Shown here: positions 45,459 to 55,700 of the stretch, piece after piece
Layout: the number at the start of each line of letters is the position of its first letter
Numbering within the stretch: the stretch's first letter is position 1
Origin: Wohlfahrtiimonas larvae
GTDB lineage: Bacteria; Pseudomonadota; Gammaproteobacteria; Cardiobacteriales; Wohlfahrtiimonadaceae
NCBI RefSeq assembly: GCF_039543665.1
Contig: NZ_BAABKE010000002.1
Location: 372,001 to 436,000, forward strand
Length of the DNA: 64,000 bases
Reading direction: 5' to 3'
Translations under genes and position numbers: made by a program
The notes under the pieces: model-generated
Told to the model about the DNA's origin: nothing
Database searches by the model: none
Seen by the model: the letters and a program-made list of their open reading frames with translations, nothing else

Positions 45459-46202
45459 TTACCAATGATGATGATTCAAGATTTTTTTCAAACGCTTTAA
45501 ACAATCACTATTTAAATCTTTCACATGTTTGGGAATGCTATCTATCTCAGCACTTAAGAGCAAGGCTAATTCTCTAGCTTTATCTATCTCATTCAACTGA
45601 ATAAGAGCTTCAATGTAACTAACCTTTGCCTCATAGCCACGATAATAAACCACTAAAGCATCAAACTCTTCGAGCGCACGCTGTGTATTACCTTGTGCCG
45701 CCAATGCTTTTGCATAAAATAGATGCCCTTCACTTGAATCATAATCAGGATTTTTTGCTCTTAATGTATCCAGTGTTTGAATAGTTATTTGTGGTTGATT
45801 CAAGAAAAAATGGCATTTGGCAATTTGTAATAACAACTCAGGATCATTTGCATACAATCCCACCTGAATCTTCTGGTAAACTGTCAAAGCATCTTGATAA
45901 CGTTGTGCTGCAAAATAAGCATCTGCTAAATATTTCTGATTCATAAATGTTGGTGCTGTTCTTACTTCATTTTCAGCAGCCTTAATATCAGCATTAGGAT
46001 TCACCAACCCTTTAATATTTTTATTAATTTGATGCCCACGACGAGAATCCATTAAACTAGGTAAAGTCACTACAATAAAGTAAGCAATCGGCCCCAACAT
46101 TGGTGCAATAATCACAATTAACACCCAATAACGCTCCTGCCCTGTTTTCATAATATGAATAATACAGATCAGTGTAATTAAAATACTTAAAAAGTATGGC
46201 AT
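45459..46202 (-). CDS. Membrane-anchored TPR protein
   Basis: A 247-residue protein with two N-terminal membrane segments (FLSILITLICIIHIMKT and YWVLIVIIAPMLGPIAYFIVV), the second like the PLDc_N/short phospholipase-D N-terminal pair, then a cytoplasmic repeat region: at least three TPR-like helix pairs (YLADAYFAAQRYQDALTVYQKI, LLLQIAKCHFFLNQPQ, LFYAKALAAQGNTQRALEEFDAL, YIEALIQLNEIDKARELALLL). It probably scaffolds other proteins at the membrane. Seen elsewhere as 'tetratricopeptide repeat protein'; no specific partner is evident. Divergent from nadQ. Confidence 0.8.
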   Translation of the reverse strand: MPYFLSILITLICIIHIMKTGQERYWVLIVIIAPMLGPIAYFIVVTLPSLMDSRRGHQINKNIKGLVNPNADIKAAENEVRTAPTFMNQKYLADAYFAAQRYQDALTVYQKIQVGLYANDPELLLQIAKCHFFLNQPQITIQTLDTLRAKNPDYDSSEGHLFYAKALAAQGNTQRALEEFDALVVYYRGYEAKVSYIEALIQLNEIDKARELALLLSAEIDSIPKHVKDLNSDCLKRLKKILNHHHW

Positions 46203-46319
46203 AAACTTATGCTCCCATCATAGTGTAGTGACGCTTAAAAACATATCTATTTCTAATGCGTGCCTTATTTAAGGCTTTATCTTATAATCATTGATTATGA
46301 TTTTCAAAATATTTGCTAC

Positions 46320-47261
46320 ATGAATAAACCATTGATTACCACAAAAGAAGCTACTACAGAACTTGCAGCTGTACTGATTGCAGTGACAGATGCTGAAGCA
46401 AAAGTCCTTACAGTAGAACAAGGCAACGCTTTACCCAATGGTCCATTAGATCCCATACACAAATCACTGCAAGCAGGCGTTCGCCAATGGGTGGAAACAC
46501 AAACACAACAATCTTTGGGTTATGTCGAACAATTATATACATTGGTAGATACTAATCGAAAAACATCATCAGGCCATTATCTTATTTATATTAGTTACTT
46601 GGGATTAGTTCGTGAAGAAGCCAATCATCACGGCTCTCAAGCAACATGGTTAAATTGGTATCAATATTTTCCATGGGAAGATCATCGCAATGGTCGCCCA
46701 AGCTTTATTGAAACTGAGCTATTACCCATTTTTAAACATTGGATTAATGCAGGCAATACAGTCTCAGAACAAAAATCTCGTGAACAACGGGTTAATCTTT
46801 GCTGGGGATTAGCACCTTTTACTTGGAATGAAGAGTATGTATTACAACGCTATGAGTTGATGTATGAAGTGGGAGTTTTGCCAGAAAGTGCGTCACATAA
46901 AACAGTCATTGATGCTGAACACTGTGGTCATCCTATGATTCATGATCATCGCAGAGTTTTAGCATCTGCCATGGCAAGATTACGCGCCAAAATCAAATAC
47001 CGTCCTGTTATTTTTGAATTAATGGCACCAACCTTTACACTATTTCAATTACAACAAAACATTGAAGCATTAGCGGGCATTACCTTACATAAACAAAACT
47101 TCCGTCGTTTTATTCTCCAACAAGATCTCATTGAAGAAACTGGTGAAATGGATCAAGCAAGCCCTGGTCGCCCTGCTCGCTTGTATCAATTCCGAGATGA
47201 CGTCTTATTAGAGCGATCACTATCTGGCAGTAAATTACCGATTTCTCGCTCATTCAATTAA
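46320..47261 (+). CDS. nadQ: Nudix-related NAD synthesis regulator NadQ
   Basis: A 313-residue regulator: an N-terminal Nudix-like domain (TELAAVLIAVTDAEAKVLTVEQGNALPNGPLDPIHKSLQAGVRQWVETQTQQSLGYVEQLYTL, residues 10-75) whose Nudix box lacks the catalytic Glu pattern, so it binds but does not cleave, and a C-terminal winged helix (RPVIFELMAPTFTLFQLQQNIEALAGITLHKQNFRRFILQQDLIEE near 235-285) as in NrtR. I place it with NadQ (COG4111 from memory) because nadA and nadC adjoin and share an operator. Start is the ATG at 46320. Its stop codon and the nadA stop overlap on opposite strands. Confidence 0.8.
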   Translation: MNKPLITTKEATTELAAVLIAVTDAEAKVLTVEQGNALPNGPLDPIHKSLQAGVRQWVETQTQQSLGYVEQLYTLVDTNRKTSSGHYLIYISYLGLVREEANHHGSQATWLNWYQYFPWEDHRNGRPSFIETELLPIFKHWINAGNTVSEQKSREQRVNLCWGLAPFTWNEEYVLQRYELMYEVGVLPESASHKTVIDAEHCGHPMIHDHRRVLASAMARLRAKIKYRPVIFELMAPTFTLFQLQQNIEALAGITLHKQNFRRFILQQDLIEETGEMDQASPGRPARLYQFRDDVLLERSLSGSKLPISRSFN

Positions 47262-48286
47262 GCTGGGCCAATTTGATGAAATAATGCTCGATCTCTGCTC
47301 AAATCCCCTGAAGCTTTAACATTAATGGATCGTGTGGCTGAGAACGCCAACATTCTATTGATGCCAATTTCGGCTTGTACACGAATCTCTTCAGGCACAG
47401 TAATTTCATTACTATTATTTTCTAAAATATTTTGAATTTTATCCAAAGTATTCATTGCCATCCATGGACACATAGCACAACTTTTACATGTTGCACTTTC
47501 CCCTGCTGTTGGTGCAATAATAAAAGTTTTGTCCGGCATCAATTGCTGCATTTTATAAAAAATACCGCGATCTGTAGCAACAATGAATTGATCAGCCTCT
47601 GCATTTTGTGCGAATTTTATAATCTGAGATGTCGAGCCTACAAAATCAGCTTGCTCTACAACTTGAGCAGGTGATTCTGGATGAACCAAAATTAAAGCGT
47701 CAGGATATTGCTCTTGGCATAAGCGCAAACTATCTGCTTTAAACTCATCATGCACAATACATTGCCCTTGCCATAAGATCATATCAGCATTGGTTTGTTC
47801 TGCAATATAACGACCTAAATGACGATCTGGCCCCCAAATAATTTTTTTACCTTCTAAATGCAATGCACGCACAATATCTAAAGCAATTGCAGATGTTACC
47901 ACCCAATCTGCTCTTGCCTTTACTTCTGCACTAGTATTAGCATATACAACAACGATACGATCAGGATGTTGATCACAAAACCGAGAAAAATCATCCGCAG
48001 GACAGCCAATATCTAAAGAACATGTTGCTTCTAAATCTAGCACTAATATTTTTTTATCGGGACTTAAAATTTTTGCAGTTTCTCCCATAAATTTGACACC
48101 TGCAACAATCAAGGTTTCAGCCTTAGAATCCCACCCAAATCTTGCCATTTCCAATGAATCAGCAACACATCCACCCGTCGCTTCTGCCAGTGCTTGTATT
48201 TCTGGATCAGTATAATAATGCGCAATGATGGTTGCATTATTATGCTGTAATAACTGCTTTATTTTCTCCTGCTGCTCCATCTCCAT
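47258..48286 (-). CDS. nadA: Quinolinate synthase A
   Basis: About 342 residues; condenses iminoaspartate with dihydroxyacetone phosphate to quinolinate using a [4Fe-4S] cluster. IIAHYYTDPEIQALAEATGGCVADSLEMAR is at the start, with DLEATCSLDIGCPADDF near 90, HPESPAQVVEQADFVGSTSQII near 200 and the C-terminal CKSCAMCPWMAMNTLDKIQ near 287; three conserved cysteines bind the cluster. Three ATGs lie in a row (MEMEMEQ); the second, at 48286, has AGGAG at the best spacing. nadB, which supplies iminoaspartate, is not nearby. Convergent with nadQ, divergent from nadC; an operator lies 24-30 bases upstream. Confidence 0.95.
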   Translation of the reverse strand: MEMEQQEKIKQLLQHNNATIIAHYYTDPEIQALAEATGGCVADSLEMARFGWDSKAETLIVAGVKFMGETAKILSPDKKILVLDLEATCSLDIGCPADDFSRFCDQHPDRIVVVYANTSAEVKARADWVVTSAIALDIVRALHLEGKKIIWGPDRHLGRYIAEQTNADMILWQGQCIVHDEFKADSLRLCQEQYPDALILVHPESPAQVVEQADFVGSTSQIIKFAQNAEADQFIVATDRGIFYKMQQLMPDKTFIIAPTAGESATCKSCAMCPWMAMNTLDKIQNILENNSNEITVPEEIRVQAEIGINRMLAFSATRSINVKASGDLSRDRALFHQIGPA

Positions 48287-48315
48287 TTCCATTTCTCCTC
48301 ATTAATGCGTTTATT

Positions 48316-48336
48316 TATACTCATTATGAGCATATA
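48316..48336. promoter_or_regulatory. NadQ-type operator upstream of nadA
   Basis: TATACTCA, 5 bases, TGAGCATA-type arms at 48316-48336. It is the reverse complement of the nadC operator with one mismatch in 21 bases. Confidence 0.65.
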
Positions 48337-48503
48337 TCTATTTTAGAGAAAAATCATATCAGCTTTTGAATATAAAAACCAACAACTCAATTGCCCTATA
48401 ATTTGTTTAAAATAAAAAACAATAAATATCAATTATCTATTTATGATTTTTTAAATTAAATTTAAAACAACCTTATCTATATTTGCAAAAGATCTTATAA
48501 ATA

Positions 48504-48524
48504 TATATGCTCACAATGAGTATA
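48504..48524. promoter_or_regulatory. NadQ-type operator upstream of nadC
   Basis: TATATGCTCA...TGAGTATA at 48504-48524, 36 bases before the nadC ATG. Together with the nadA copy it suggests one dimeric repressor controls both directions. Confidence 0.65.
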
Positions 48525-48559
48525 ATAAATTGTATCATTAAATTTTAGGAATCTTATAT

Positions 48560-49411
48560 ATGAATCAAATTGCACCATTACCTGACATATTATTAAAACC
48601 TTTAATTTTAAAAGCATTAGAAGAAGATCTAGGTCGAAGAGGAGATGTCACGAGCCAAGCTATTATTCCTATAAATCAAAATGCAACATTACATATCGTT
48701 GCAAGAGAAAATGGCATCGTGGCAGGAATGGATTTAGCTCGACTGGCTTTTGAGCTGATTGATAAGAACATTGAATTTACAGCAAAAGCCCAAGATGGTG
48801 ATACAATTAAGCCCAATCAAGTCTTAGCAACCATTACCGGTAATGCTCGTGCATTGCTGACGGCAGAACGGACTGCTTTAAATTTTATGACACATTTAAG
48901 CGGCATTTCAACAGAAGTTGCTAACCTTAAAGCAATGATTGCTGAATATCCTGTAGAAATCACTTGTACACGCAAAACCATTCCGGGATTACGTGTCTTA
49001 CAAAAATATGCTGTGAGAGTAGGTGGTGGCCGTAATCATCGAATGGGATTAGATGATGCTATTTTGATCAAAGATAATCACATTGCGATCGCAGGCAGCA
49101 TTACTCAAGCGATTCGAGATGCAAAAGAATTTGCAGGACATTTAATCCCCATTGAAGTTGAGGTAGATACTATCGAACAATTGAAACTTGCATTAGCAGA
49201 AGGTATTAATCTTGTTTTATTAGACAATATGCCACCTGAAATGTTACAAGAAGCTGTTCAACTTTGTCATGGCAAATGCTTAACAGAAGCATCTGGCGGA
49301 ATTACGCCAAAAACCATTCAAGCGGTAGCTGCAACCGGCGTTAACTTCATTGCCATGGGTTGGTTAACACACAGCGTGAAATCCTTGGATATTGGTTTGG
49401 ATTTTATATGA
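48560..49411 (+). CDS. nadC: Nicotinate-nucleotide pyrophosphorylase NadC
   Basis: A 283-residue enzyme converting quinolinate and PRPP to nicotinate mononucleotide with loss of CO2. EEDLGRRGDVTSQAII near residue 16, ARALLTAERTALNFMTHLSGISTEV near 95, TRKTIPGLRVLQKYAVRVGGGRNHRMGLDDAILIKDNHI near 140-175 (quinolinate and phosphate contacts), EVEVDTIEQLKLAL near 200 and SGGITPKTIQAVAATGVNFIAMG near 245 are all NadC signatures. AGGA lies upstream of the ATG. Divergent from nadA under a shared operator pair. Confidence 0.96.
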   Translation: MNQIAPLPDILLKPLILKALEEDLGRRGDVTSQAIIPINQNATLHIVARENGIVAGMDLARLAFELIDKNIEFTAKAQDGDTIKPNQVLATITGNARALLTAERTALNFMTHLSGISTEVANLKAMIAEYPVEITCTRKTIPGLRVLQKYAVRVGGGRNHRMGLDDAILIKDNHIAIAGSITQAIRDAKEFAGHLIPIEVEVDTIEQLKLALAEGINLVLLDNMPPEMLQEAVQLCHGKCLTEASGGITPKTIQAVAATGVNFIAMGWLTHSVKSLDIGLDFI

Positions 49412-49446
49412 TATTGACGATGAATGGCTACCTGATGATTCAAATA

Positions 49447-50088
49447 TCAGGAGCGATTCAACACAAATTTTACTTCATTATTCCAATATTCAGCTAAAAA
49501 TACATCTTCGCTATTTTGAATGTTCTGTTTGTTGAGCTCTTGATCTAGCCACTCTTGATCTTTATGAATCTTCTCTAATTCAGATGTCAAAATTTCACCA
49601 TTCACCATAATGATGACAGAAGGCAGCGGATCATTCATTTTAATGACCGTTAGTTGCCCGTTGGGCTCAATCTGCGCAAAACGGATCTCTTGAAATGACA
49701 AAATGCCCTGAGATCTCAATGTAGAAGCAATACTGACAATATCAATTTTATGATCTTTAGATTCTAGATTCTCCAAAATGAATTTCCCCTCCTCAATTAA
49801 AGGAATGGGGACACCTATCGTGACTTTTCTAAAAAAATCAAATTTTTTCGTGATGATATTTAGCATCGACATCATTCCAATGCCTAAACATAAAACAAGA
49901 ATGTACTGCAGCATAGAAATTGTTTCACTATAGATCACGCCACCAATGATGCCACCTAAAATAAAATTGCCAATCAAGTCAATGGATGTCATCTGAGAAA
50001 TTTGTGTTTTACCCATATAATTCATATAAGCCATAACAATGACAAAACCCACAATGAGTTTACCTAATGTTAATAAATAGTATTCCAT
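49447..50088 (-). CDS. YetF/DUF421 membrane protein
   Basis: A 213-residue protein with three N-terminal membrane segments (LLTLGKLIVGFVIVMAYMNYMGK, LIGNFILGGIIGGVIYSET, LQYILVLCLGIGMMSMLNII) and a cytoplasmic part. The conserved GKTQISQMTSIDLIGNFILGGIIGG and FFRKVTIGVPIPLIEEGKFILENLES segments identify the DUF421/YetF family. Function in the family is uncertain (cell-envelope sensing has been proposed). Own transcript; the fdhE terminator separates it from the formate dehydrogenase operon. Confidence 0.88.
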   Translation of the reverse strand: MEYYLLTLGKLIVGFVIVMAYMNYMGKTQISQMTSIDLIGNFILGGIIGGVIYSETISMLQYILVLCLGIGMMSMLNIITKKFDFFRKVTIGVPIPLIEEGKFILENLESKDHKIDIVSIASTLRSQGILSFQEIRFAQIEPNGQLTVIKMNDPLPSVIIMVNGEILTSELEKIHKDQEWLDQELNKQNIQNSEDVFLAEYWNNEVKFVLNRS

Positions 50089-50132
50089 AACATTTTATCT
50101 CCTAAGTAAGTTTATTATTATTTTAATAGCAT

Positions 50133-50167
50133 ATAAAAAAACCACTCAATCATCATTGAATGGTTTT
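50133..50167 (-). terminator. Terminator after fdhE
   Basis: A 13-bp stem (AAAACCACTCAAT region at 50138-50150 and ATTGAATGGTTTT at 50155-50167, one G-U in the minus-strand RNA) with a 4-base loop, followed on the minus strand by TTTTATATG. It ends the fdnGHI-fdhE unit. Confidence 0.8.
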
Positions 50168-50183
50168 ATTATCTTTATGATCA

Positions 50184-51059
50184 TTAGCTCAAATATAAAT
50201 TAAATGATTGTCGCTGTTGATTATCTTCAGCCAAAGTAAAATCCAGTGACAATGTTGCCAAATCTTCCACATATACATCCAACATAGGATTTTTAGTCCG
50301 ATCAATATGTTTGATATAAGTATTACATTCAGGACAACTTTCAGCTTTCATTGCAGATTCTTGCCCTTCCACAGATAACAATTCAATTCGACCTGTATTA
50401 GGACAATTGTGACAAGTTGAACGTACTTTATGCCATTTGGTTTCACATAAGTTACAAACTAAATAACGTAAACCATTATCCATAGGATCAATCACACTAG
50501 CAATTGGCGCATCCCCACACATTGGGCAATGATGAAAACCTTGCTCTACTTCCAACTTTGGCAATTCTGCCAATGTTGCACTTTTTACATACACAATCTT
50601 CAAAGCGATGGATAAAAACAATTGAAATTCTTTAGCAATTTCAGTTTCTGTATAACCCAATAATGCCCAACCATAATCGATGATAACATCATCAGTTAAT
50701 TGAGAAAGTTCCTGTGTAACTTTCTGAACTTCATCTGTTAATGCTTTTTTCTGCAATTCGCCCAATACAGATTTTAAAGTTATAGGTAAATATTGCAATA
50801 AAACATCATCATTCAAAAATGGAGATACGGTATTCAATTTTGGCTTTGCAATATCAGCTTCTTTAAATGCTAAACGAGCTGATTCTGTTAGCTGAATCCA
50901 AAAATCAATCGTAATATGCAATGCCTCAAGGGCTGTGATCCGCATTTTTTCAAATTGCATCACACGACTAGTAAATGGATTATCTGTCGGTAAAATAATA
51001 GGCTTAACATCAGGAATTGTTCCCACTAAGACATTATTCTCAGGCGTAAATTGGCTCAT
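50184..51059 (-). CDS. fdhE: Formate dehydrogenase accessory protein FdhE
   Basis: A 291-residue cytoplasmic protein needed for maturation or quality control of formate dehydrogenase, probably by binding the Tat substrate FdnG. Four CxxC pairs in the last third (HCPMCGD, VCNLCETKW, NCPNTGR with an earlier Cys, and SCPECNTY) make the rubredoxin-like metal site typical of FdhE. Length 291 fits (E. coli 309). It follows fdnI by 67 bases, with a terminator-like hairpin between. Confidence 0.92.
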   Translation of the reverse strand: MSQFTPENNVLVGTIPDVKPIILPTDNPFTSRVMQFEKMRITALEALHITIDFWIQLTESARLAFKEADIAKPKLNTVSPFLNDDVLLQYLPITLKSVLGELQKKALTDEVQKVTQELSQLTDDVIIDYGWALLGYTETEIAKEFQLFLSIALKIVYVKSATLAELPKLEVEQGFHHCPMCGDAPIASVIDPMDNGLRYLVCNLCETKWHKVRSTCHNCPNTGRIELLSVEGQESAMKAESCPECNTYIKHIDRTKNPMLDVYVEDLATLSLDFTLAEDNQQRQSFNLYLS

Positions 51060-51070
51060 AATTTCCTCAT

Positions 51071-51102
51071 AAAAAGAATAAGCGCAATTACTTGCGCCTA
51101 TT
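51071..51102 (-). terminator. Terminator-like hairpin between fdnI and fdhE
   Basis: On the minus strand AATAGGCGCAA-GTAA-TTGCGCTTATT folds into an 11-bp stem (one G-U) followed by CTTTTTATG. It sits inside the operon, so it could lower fdhE expression relative to fdnGHI. Confidence 0.65.
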
Positions 51103-51126
51103 TTTAATCATCAACTTTAAAAAATA

Positions 51127-51783
51127 TTAATCTTTTTTAGCTGATTTAACTTTTGCTTCATTTTGCATGATTTCACGATACCATGCGGGATGGTGAGATT
51201 TTGCCCAGTTTTCAGTCACAACACCATGTGTCATCGCACGAATTGTACCACGAATCCAAATAGCAGCATAAACATGAACAATAATACATGCAATCAAAAT
51301 TAGCGCAGCCCAAGCATGTAATAAAATTGCAATACGGCGAGCTTCAATTGAAAAATTATCTGCGAAAAAATATGGGCTTTGCCACATCATAACACCAGTT
51401 ACTAACATCACAAATAAACATGCTGTCATTGCCCAAAACATCACTTTCTGGCCAGCATTGTATTTGCCCACATCACCAACTTCATGTCCCATCACCACTT
51501 CTTTCACTGATAATGCCCATCTCACATCCTCCTTATTTGGAATATTGTGAGCAGCATAGCGAAAGAATTGAATCATAAAACCAATAAACATGATTATTCC
51601 CACAAATGGATGAATAATCCGTGCTGTTTGCAATGTACCAAATACTTGCGCAAACCATGAAAATGATGGATAAAATAGAGCCAATCCTGACAGTGCTAGC
51701 AAAATAAAACAGAAAGCAACGATCCAGTGATTGATACGCTCAGAAGCGGAATAACGTTGAATCAAACGATTTTCTTGTTTCAT
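51127..51783 (-). CDS. fdnI: Formate dehydrogenase cytochrome b556 subunit (gamma)
   Basis: A 218-residue inner-membrane di-heme b subunit passing electrons from FdnH to quinone. Four TM segments are seen (ERINHWIVAFCFILLALSGLALF, IIHPFVGIIMFIGFMIQFF, KVMFWAMTACLFVMLVTGVMM, AILLHAWAALILIACIIVHVYAAIW). His residues in INHW, HPFVG, LLHAW and HVYAA are the likely heme ligands. Its start overlaps the fdnH stop (ATGA). Confidence 0.95.
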   Translation of the reverse strand: MKQENRLIQRYSASERINHWIVAFCFILLALSGLALFYPSFSWFAQVFGTLQTARIIHPFVGIIMFIGFMIQFFRYAAHNIPNKEDVRWALSVKEVVMGHEVGDVGKYNAGQKVMFWAMTACLFVMLVTGVMMWQSPYFFADNFSIEARRIAILLHAWAALILIACIIVHVYAAIWIRGTIRAMTHGVVTENWAKSHHPAWYREIMQNEAKVKSAKKD

Positions 51784-52733
51784 GCGTTTTTCTCCTTATC
51801 AATCTCATTAACTTCTTTTGCTAATTTCTTAGGATCAATAATATCTTTGCCCTTATCTTTGCTATCTGCATCATTCGGCCCTACAGTGATAAAATGTAAG
51901 AACCCAAATAATACAGAAGCTGCGATACCAAAAGTTGATAGTGGTTTTAAGAAGCCTTTCCAAACCTCTGTAAACATACTGATCTTCGGATCTTTTGGAA
52001 GATTAGAATAGGCTTGTGGCTGGTCAGCATGATGCAATACATAAACAACATGTGTACCACCTACTCCTTGAGGATTATAAACACCTGCATTATCAAAACC
52101 ACGTGTTTTTAGCTCTGTAACTCGCTCTTCAGCAAAATGCAACATATCATCACGTGCACCAAAACGAATCGCACCTGTTGGACAGGTTTTAACACATGCT
52201 GGTTCTTGACCAACTGCCACACGATCCGAACACAAAGTACACTTATACGCTTTGTTATCATTTTTGCTAATGCGAGGAATATTGAAAGGGCAACCTGTAA
52301 TACAGTAACCACAACCAATACAATTTTCTTCATGAAAATCGACAATACCATTTTCATATTGAACAATTGCACCAGGAGATGGACAGGCCTTCAAACACCC
52401 TGGATCTTCACAATGCATACAACCATCTTTGCGAATCAACCATTCTAATTTATCAGCTTCATCTGGCTTATTGGCAACATTTTCTGCTTCCGCAAAACGC
52501 ATTACAGTCCAGCTTTCTGCTGATAAATCATGTGGGTTATTATAAGTACCATCACAGGTTCCAACTTTATCACGAATATCATTCCACTCAGAACAAGCCA
52601 CTTGACAAGCTTTACAACCAATACAAGAAGTTACATCAATCACTTTTGTCACTTCTGTTACATGTTGACGAGTTTGTGGAGGTGTCGTTGAAGTTGCTGA
52701 CAAACGCTTAATATCTAACGATTGCAATGCCAT
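51780..52733 (-). CDS. fdnH: Formate dehydrogenase iron-sulfur subunit (beta)
   Basis: A 317-residue subunit with four [4Fe-4S] clusters: SCIGCKACQVACSEWND near 34-50, CMHCEDPGCLKACPSPG near 100-117, ENCIGCGYCITGCPFNIP near 133-150 and CTLCSDRVAVGQEPACVKTCPTG near 163-186. A C-terminal TM segment (PLSTFGIAASVLFGFLHFITVG) anchors it to the periplasmic face of the inner membrane. Its ATG touches the fdnG stop codon. Confidence 0.96.
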   Translation of the reverse strand: MALQSLDIKRLSATSTTPPQTRQHVTEVTKVIDVTSCIGCKACQVACSEWNDIRDKVGTCDGTYNNPHDLSAESWTVMRFAEAENVANKPDEADKLEWLIRKDGCMHCEDPGCLKACPSPGAIVQYENGIVDFHEENCIGCGYCITGCPFNIPRISKNDNKAYKCTLCSDRVAVGQEPACVKTCPTGAIRFGARDDMLHFAEERVTELKTRGFDNAGVYNPQGVGGTHVVYVLHHADQPQAYSNLPKDPKISMFTEVWKGFLKPLSTFGIAASVLFGFLHFITVGPNDADSKDKGKDIIDPKKLAKEVNEIDKEKNA

Positions 52734-55700
52734 TATGCACCTCCTTGTACTTTCTCAATATTCACGAGGAAAGTTTTAAACTCAGGCGTTTGCGTATTTG
52801 CATCTCCCACGAATGGTGTCAACGTATTAGCAATAAAGCCTTGTTTTGTTAAACCTTCATACCCCCAATGAATAGGAATACCAATATGATAAATTGGCTT
52901 ACCATTAACCATAAGTTTTTTCATACGTTTAGTTACAACAGCAACAGCCTTAATATAACCACGTTTTGAAGTCACCTTAACTTTATCACCATTGGCAATA
53001 CCTTTTTCCTTCGCCAATTCTTCACTCATTTCGATGAATTGTTCAGGCTGAGCAATTGCATTTAACAATGCATGCTTTGTCCAATAATGGAAATGCTCAG
53101 TCAAACGGTATGTAGTACCTACATAAGGGAACTCATCCATATTCCCCAATTGTTCTCTGTCATTTTCAAACATACGAACAGCAGGGTTATTGAGCTGTTT
53201 TGGATACATTAAGTTAACGCCAATAGGTGATTCCATTGGTTCATAGTGCGATGGGAAAGGTCCTTCTGCCATTTTATCAATTGCAAATAAGCGACTCACA
53301 CCTTCTGGATTCATAATGTATGGATTCATTGCTGTACCAGGTGGTTCATCCGCTTTGAAGTCAGGAATATCATAACCTGTCCATTTTTTACCATTCCAGA
53401 AAATTAATGCGCGCTCTTTATCCCATGCTTTACCATCACGATCTGCTGATGCACGATTATAAATAATCCGGCGGTTCAACGGCCATGCCCAAGCCCATCC
53501 CAAAGTATTTCCTAAACCCGATGGATCGCTATTATCACGATTTGCCATTTGGTTACCCTGTTCAGTCCAAGAACCTGCATAAATCCAACAACCTGATGCC
53601 GTTGTACCATCATCCTTCAAATTAGCAAAGCTGGAAATTAATTCTCCTTTACGCTGAATAATATTGCCAGAAGCATCTTTAATATCTTCCAAAGCATAAC
53701 CATTCAACTCTTTAGCCAATTCATCTGGATGAGGTTTGGATGGAATACGATAATCCCACGCAATATTCATGATGGGTTCAGGATTCACACCACCTTGATC
53801 TTTATATAACTTGCGCAGCTCAAACATAATACCCGACAAAATATTAACATCCGGTTGTGCTTCACCCGGCGCATCAGCAGCTTTCCAATGCCATTGCAAC
53901 CAGCGTGCTGAGTTTACAATCGAACCATCTTCTTCTGCAAAACACGTGGTGGGTAAACGATAAACTGTTGTTGCAATCTTACTTGAGTCAACATCATTAG
54001 ATTCACCATAGTTTTTCCAGAATGTCGATGTTTCTGTCACCAATGGGTCCATTACCACTAAGAATTTCAACTTAGATAACGCAGAAATACTCTTATTCTT
54101 ATTTGGGAATGATGCAACAGGATTGAAACCTTGACAGAAATAGCCATTGATTTCACCTTTACTCATCATGTCAAAGACACGAAGAATATCGTACATTTTG
54201 TCCCATTTAGGCAACCAATCAAAGCCCCAATTATTTTCTTTTGTTGCATTTTTACCCCAATATGTCTTCATTAAGCTCACAAAGAATTTTGGTGTATTGC
54301 CCCAATAATTTAACTGTCCTGGACGATTCGCCTTAGGTGTCGTTTGAGTAATATATGTCTGATAATCAGTTTGCTTATCATTTGGCAAGTTTAAATAACC
54401 TGGCAAATTTGTTGATAATAGACCAATATCAGTCAAACCTTGAATATTCGAGTGTCCACGTAATGCATTGACACCGCCACCAGGCATACCAATGTTACCC
54501 AATAATAATTGAATCATTGCCATGGTACGAATATTTTGTGCACCTACAGTATGCTGAGTCCAGCCTAAAGCATATAAGAAAGTTGCAACTTTATTATGCT
54601 CTGCACATGTACCTAATGTTTCACACACTTTCAAGAAATCAGCCACAGGTGTACCAGTGATAGTGCTCACTAGTTCTGGCGTATATTCCGCATAGTGTTT
54701 TTTCATTAAATTGAATACACAACGAGGGTGCTCCATTGTAGGATCTACAACGGCATTACCATCTTCATCCAACTCATAATTCCAAGAGGATTTATCTGTG
54801 TAAGCATTTTTTTCTTCATCCCAACCAGAGAATAATCCCTCATTGAAACTAAAATCTTCACGCACAACAAAATTTGCATTGGTATAGTTTTTAACATACT
54901 CCCAATTAATTTTGCCATTTTTAACGAGCCAATTAATTACACCACCCAAGAACGCAATATCCGTACCTGAACGAATTGGTGCATAAAAATCAGCAACAGA
55001 TGCTGAGCGGTTAAAACGAGGATCAACAACGATGAACTTAGCGCCACGTCTTTGTTTTGCCTCAACAACCCAACGAAAACCAACAGGATGCGCTTCCGCG
55101 GCATTCCCACCCATTACAATAATTACATCGGCATTACGAATATCAACCCAGTGATTCGTCATGGCGCCGCGACCAAATGATGGAGCAAGACTTGCTACCG
55201 TAGGACCATGTCAGACCCGAGCCTGATTATCTATGGCCAACATCCCCAATGATCGTACAAATTTACTTGTAATGTGCCCTGCTTCATTACTACCACCTGA
55301 TGCTGCTAAAAGCCCAGTTGTTAGCCAACGATTGACGCGAGTACCTTTATCATCATGAACAACCATATTGGCATCACGATCTTCTTTGACTAGTGCTGCA
55401 ATTTCTTTATAAGCTTGATCCCAGCTAATACGCTCCCATTTATCTGAATTTGGTCGACGTACTTCAGGATATTTCAAACGATTAGGACTATGTACATAAT
55501 CTAATAACCCTGCACCTTTAGGACATAATGCGCCACGGCTTACTGGATGATCTGGGTCCCCTTCAACATGAATAACGGCCTCTTTTGCATTAAATGCACC
55601 GTCACCCATACTGTACATTAACAATCCGCATCCCACTGAACAATAAGTACAAGTATTACGAACTTCCTTTGCACGCAATATTTTGTACTGGCGAACTTCC

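Noticed and set aside
46203..46319. NadQ operator upstream of nadQ for self-control
   Set aside because: Only one half-site-like stretch (TATGCTC) is present, without the mirrored arm.
55211..55213. In-frame TGA splitting fdnG into two genes
   Set aside because: The residues on both sides equal those around Sec in E. coli FdnG and a SECIS hairpin follows, so it is a selenocysteine codon rather than a stop.
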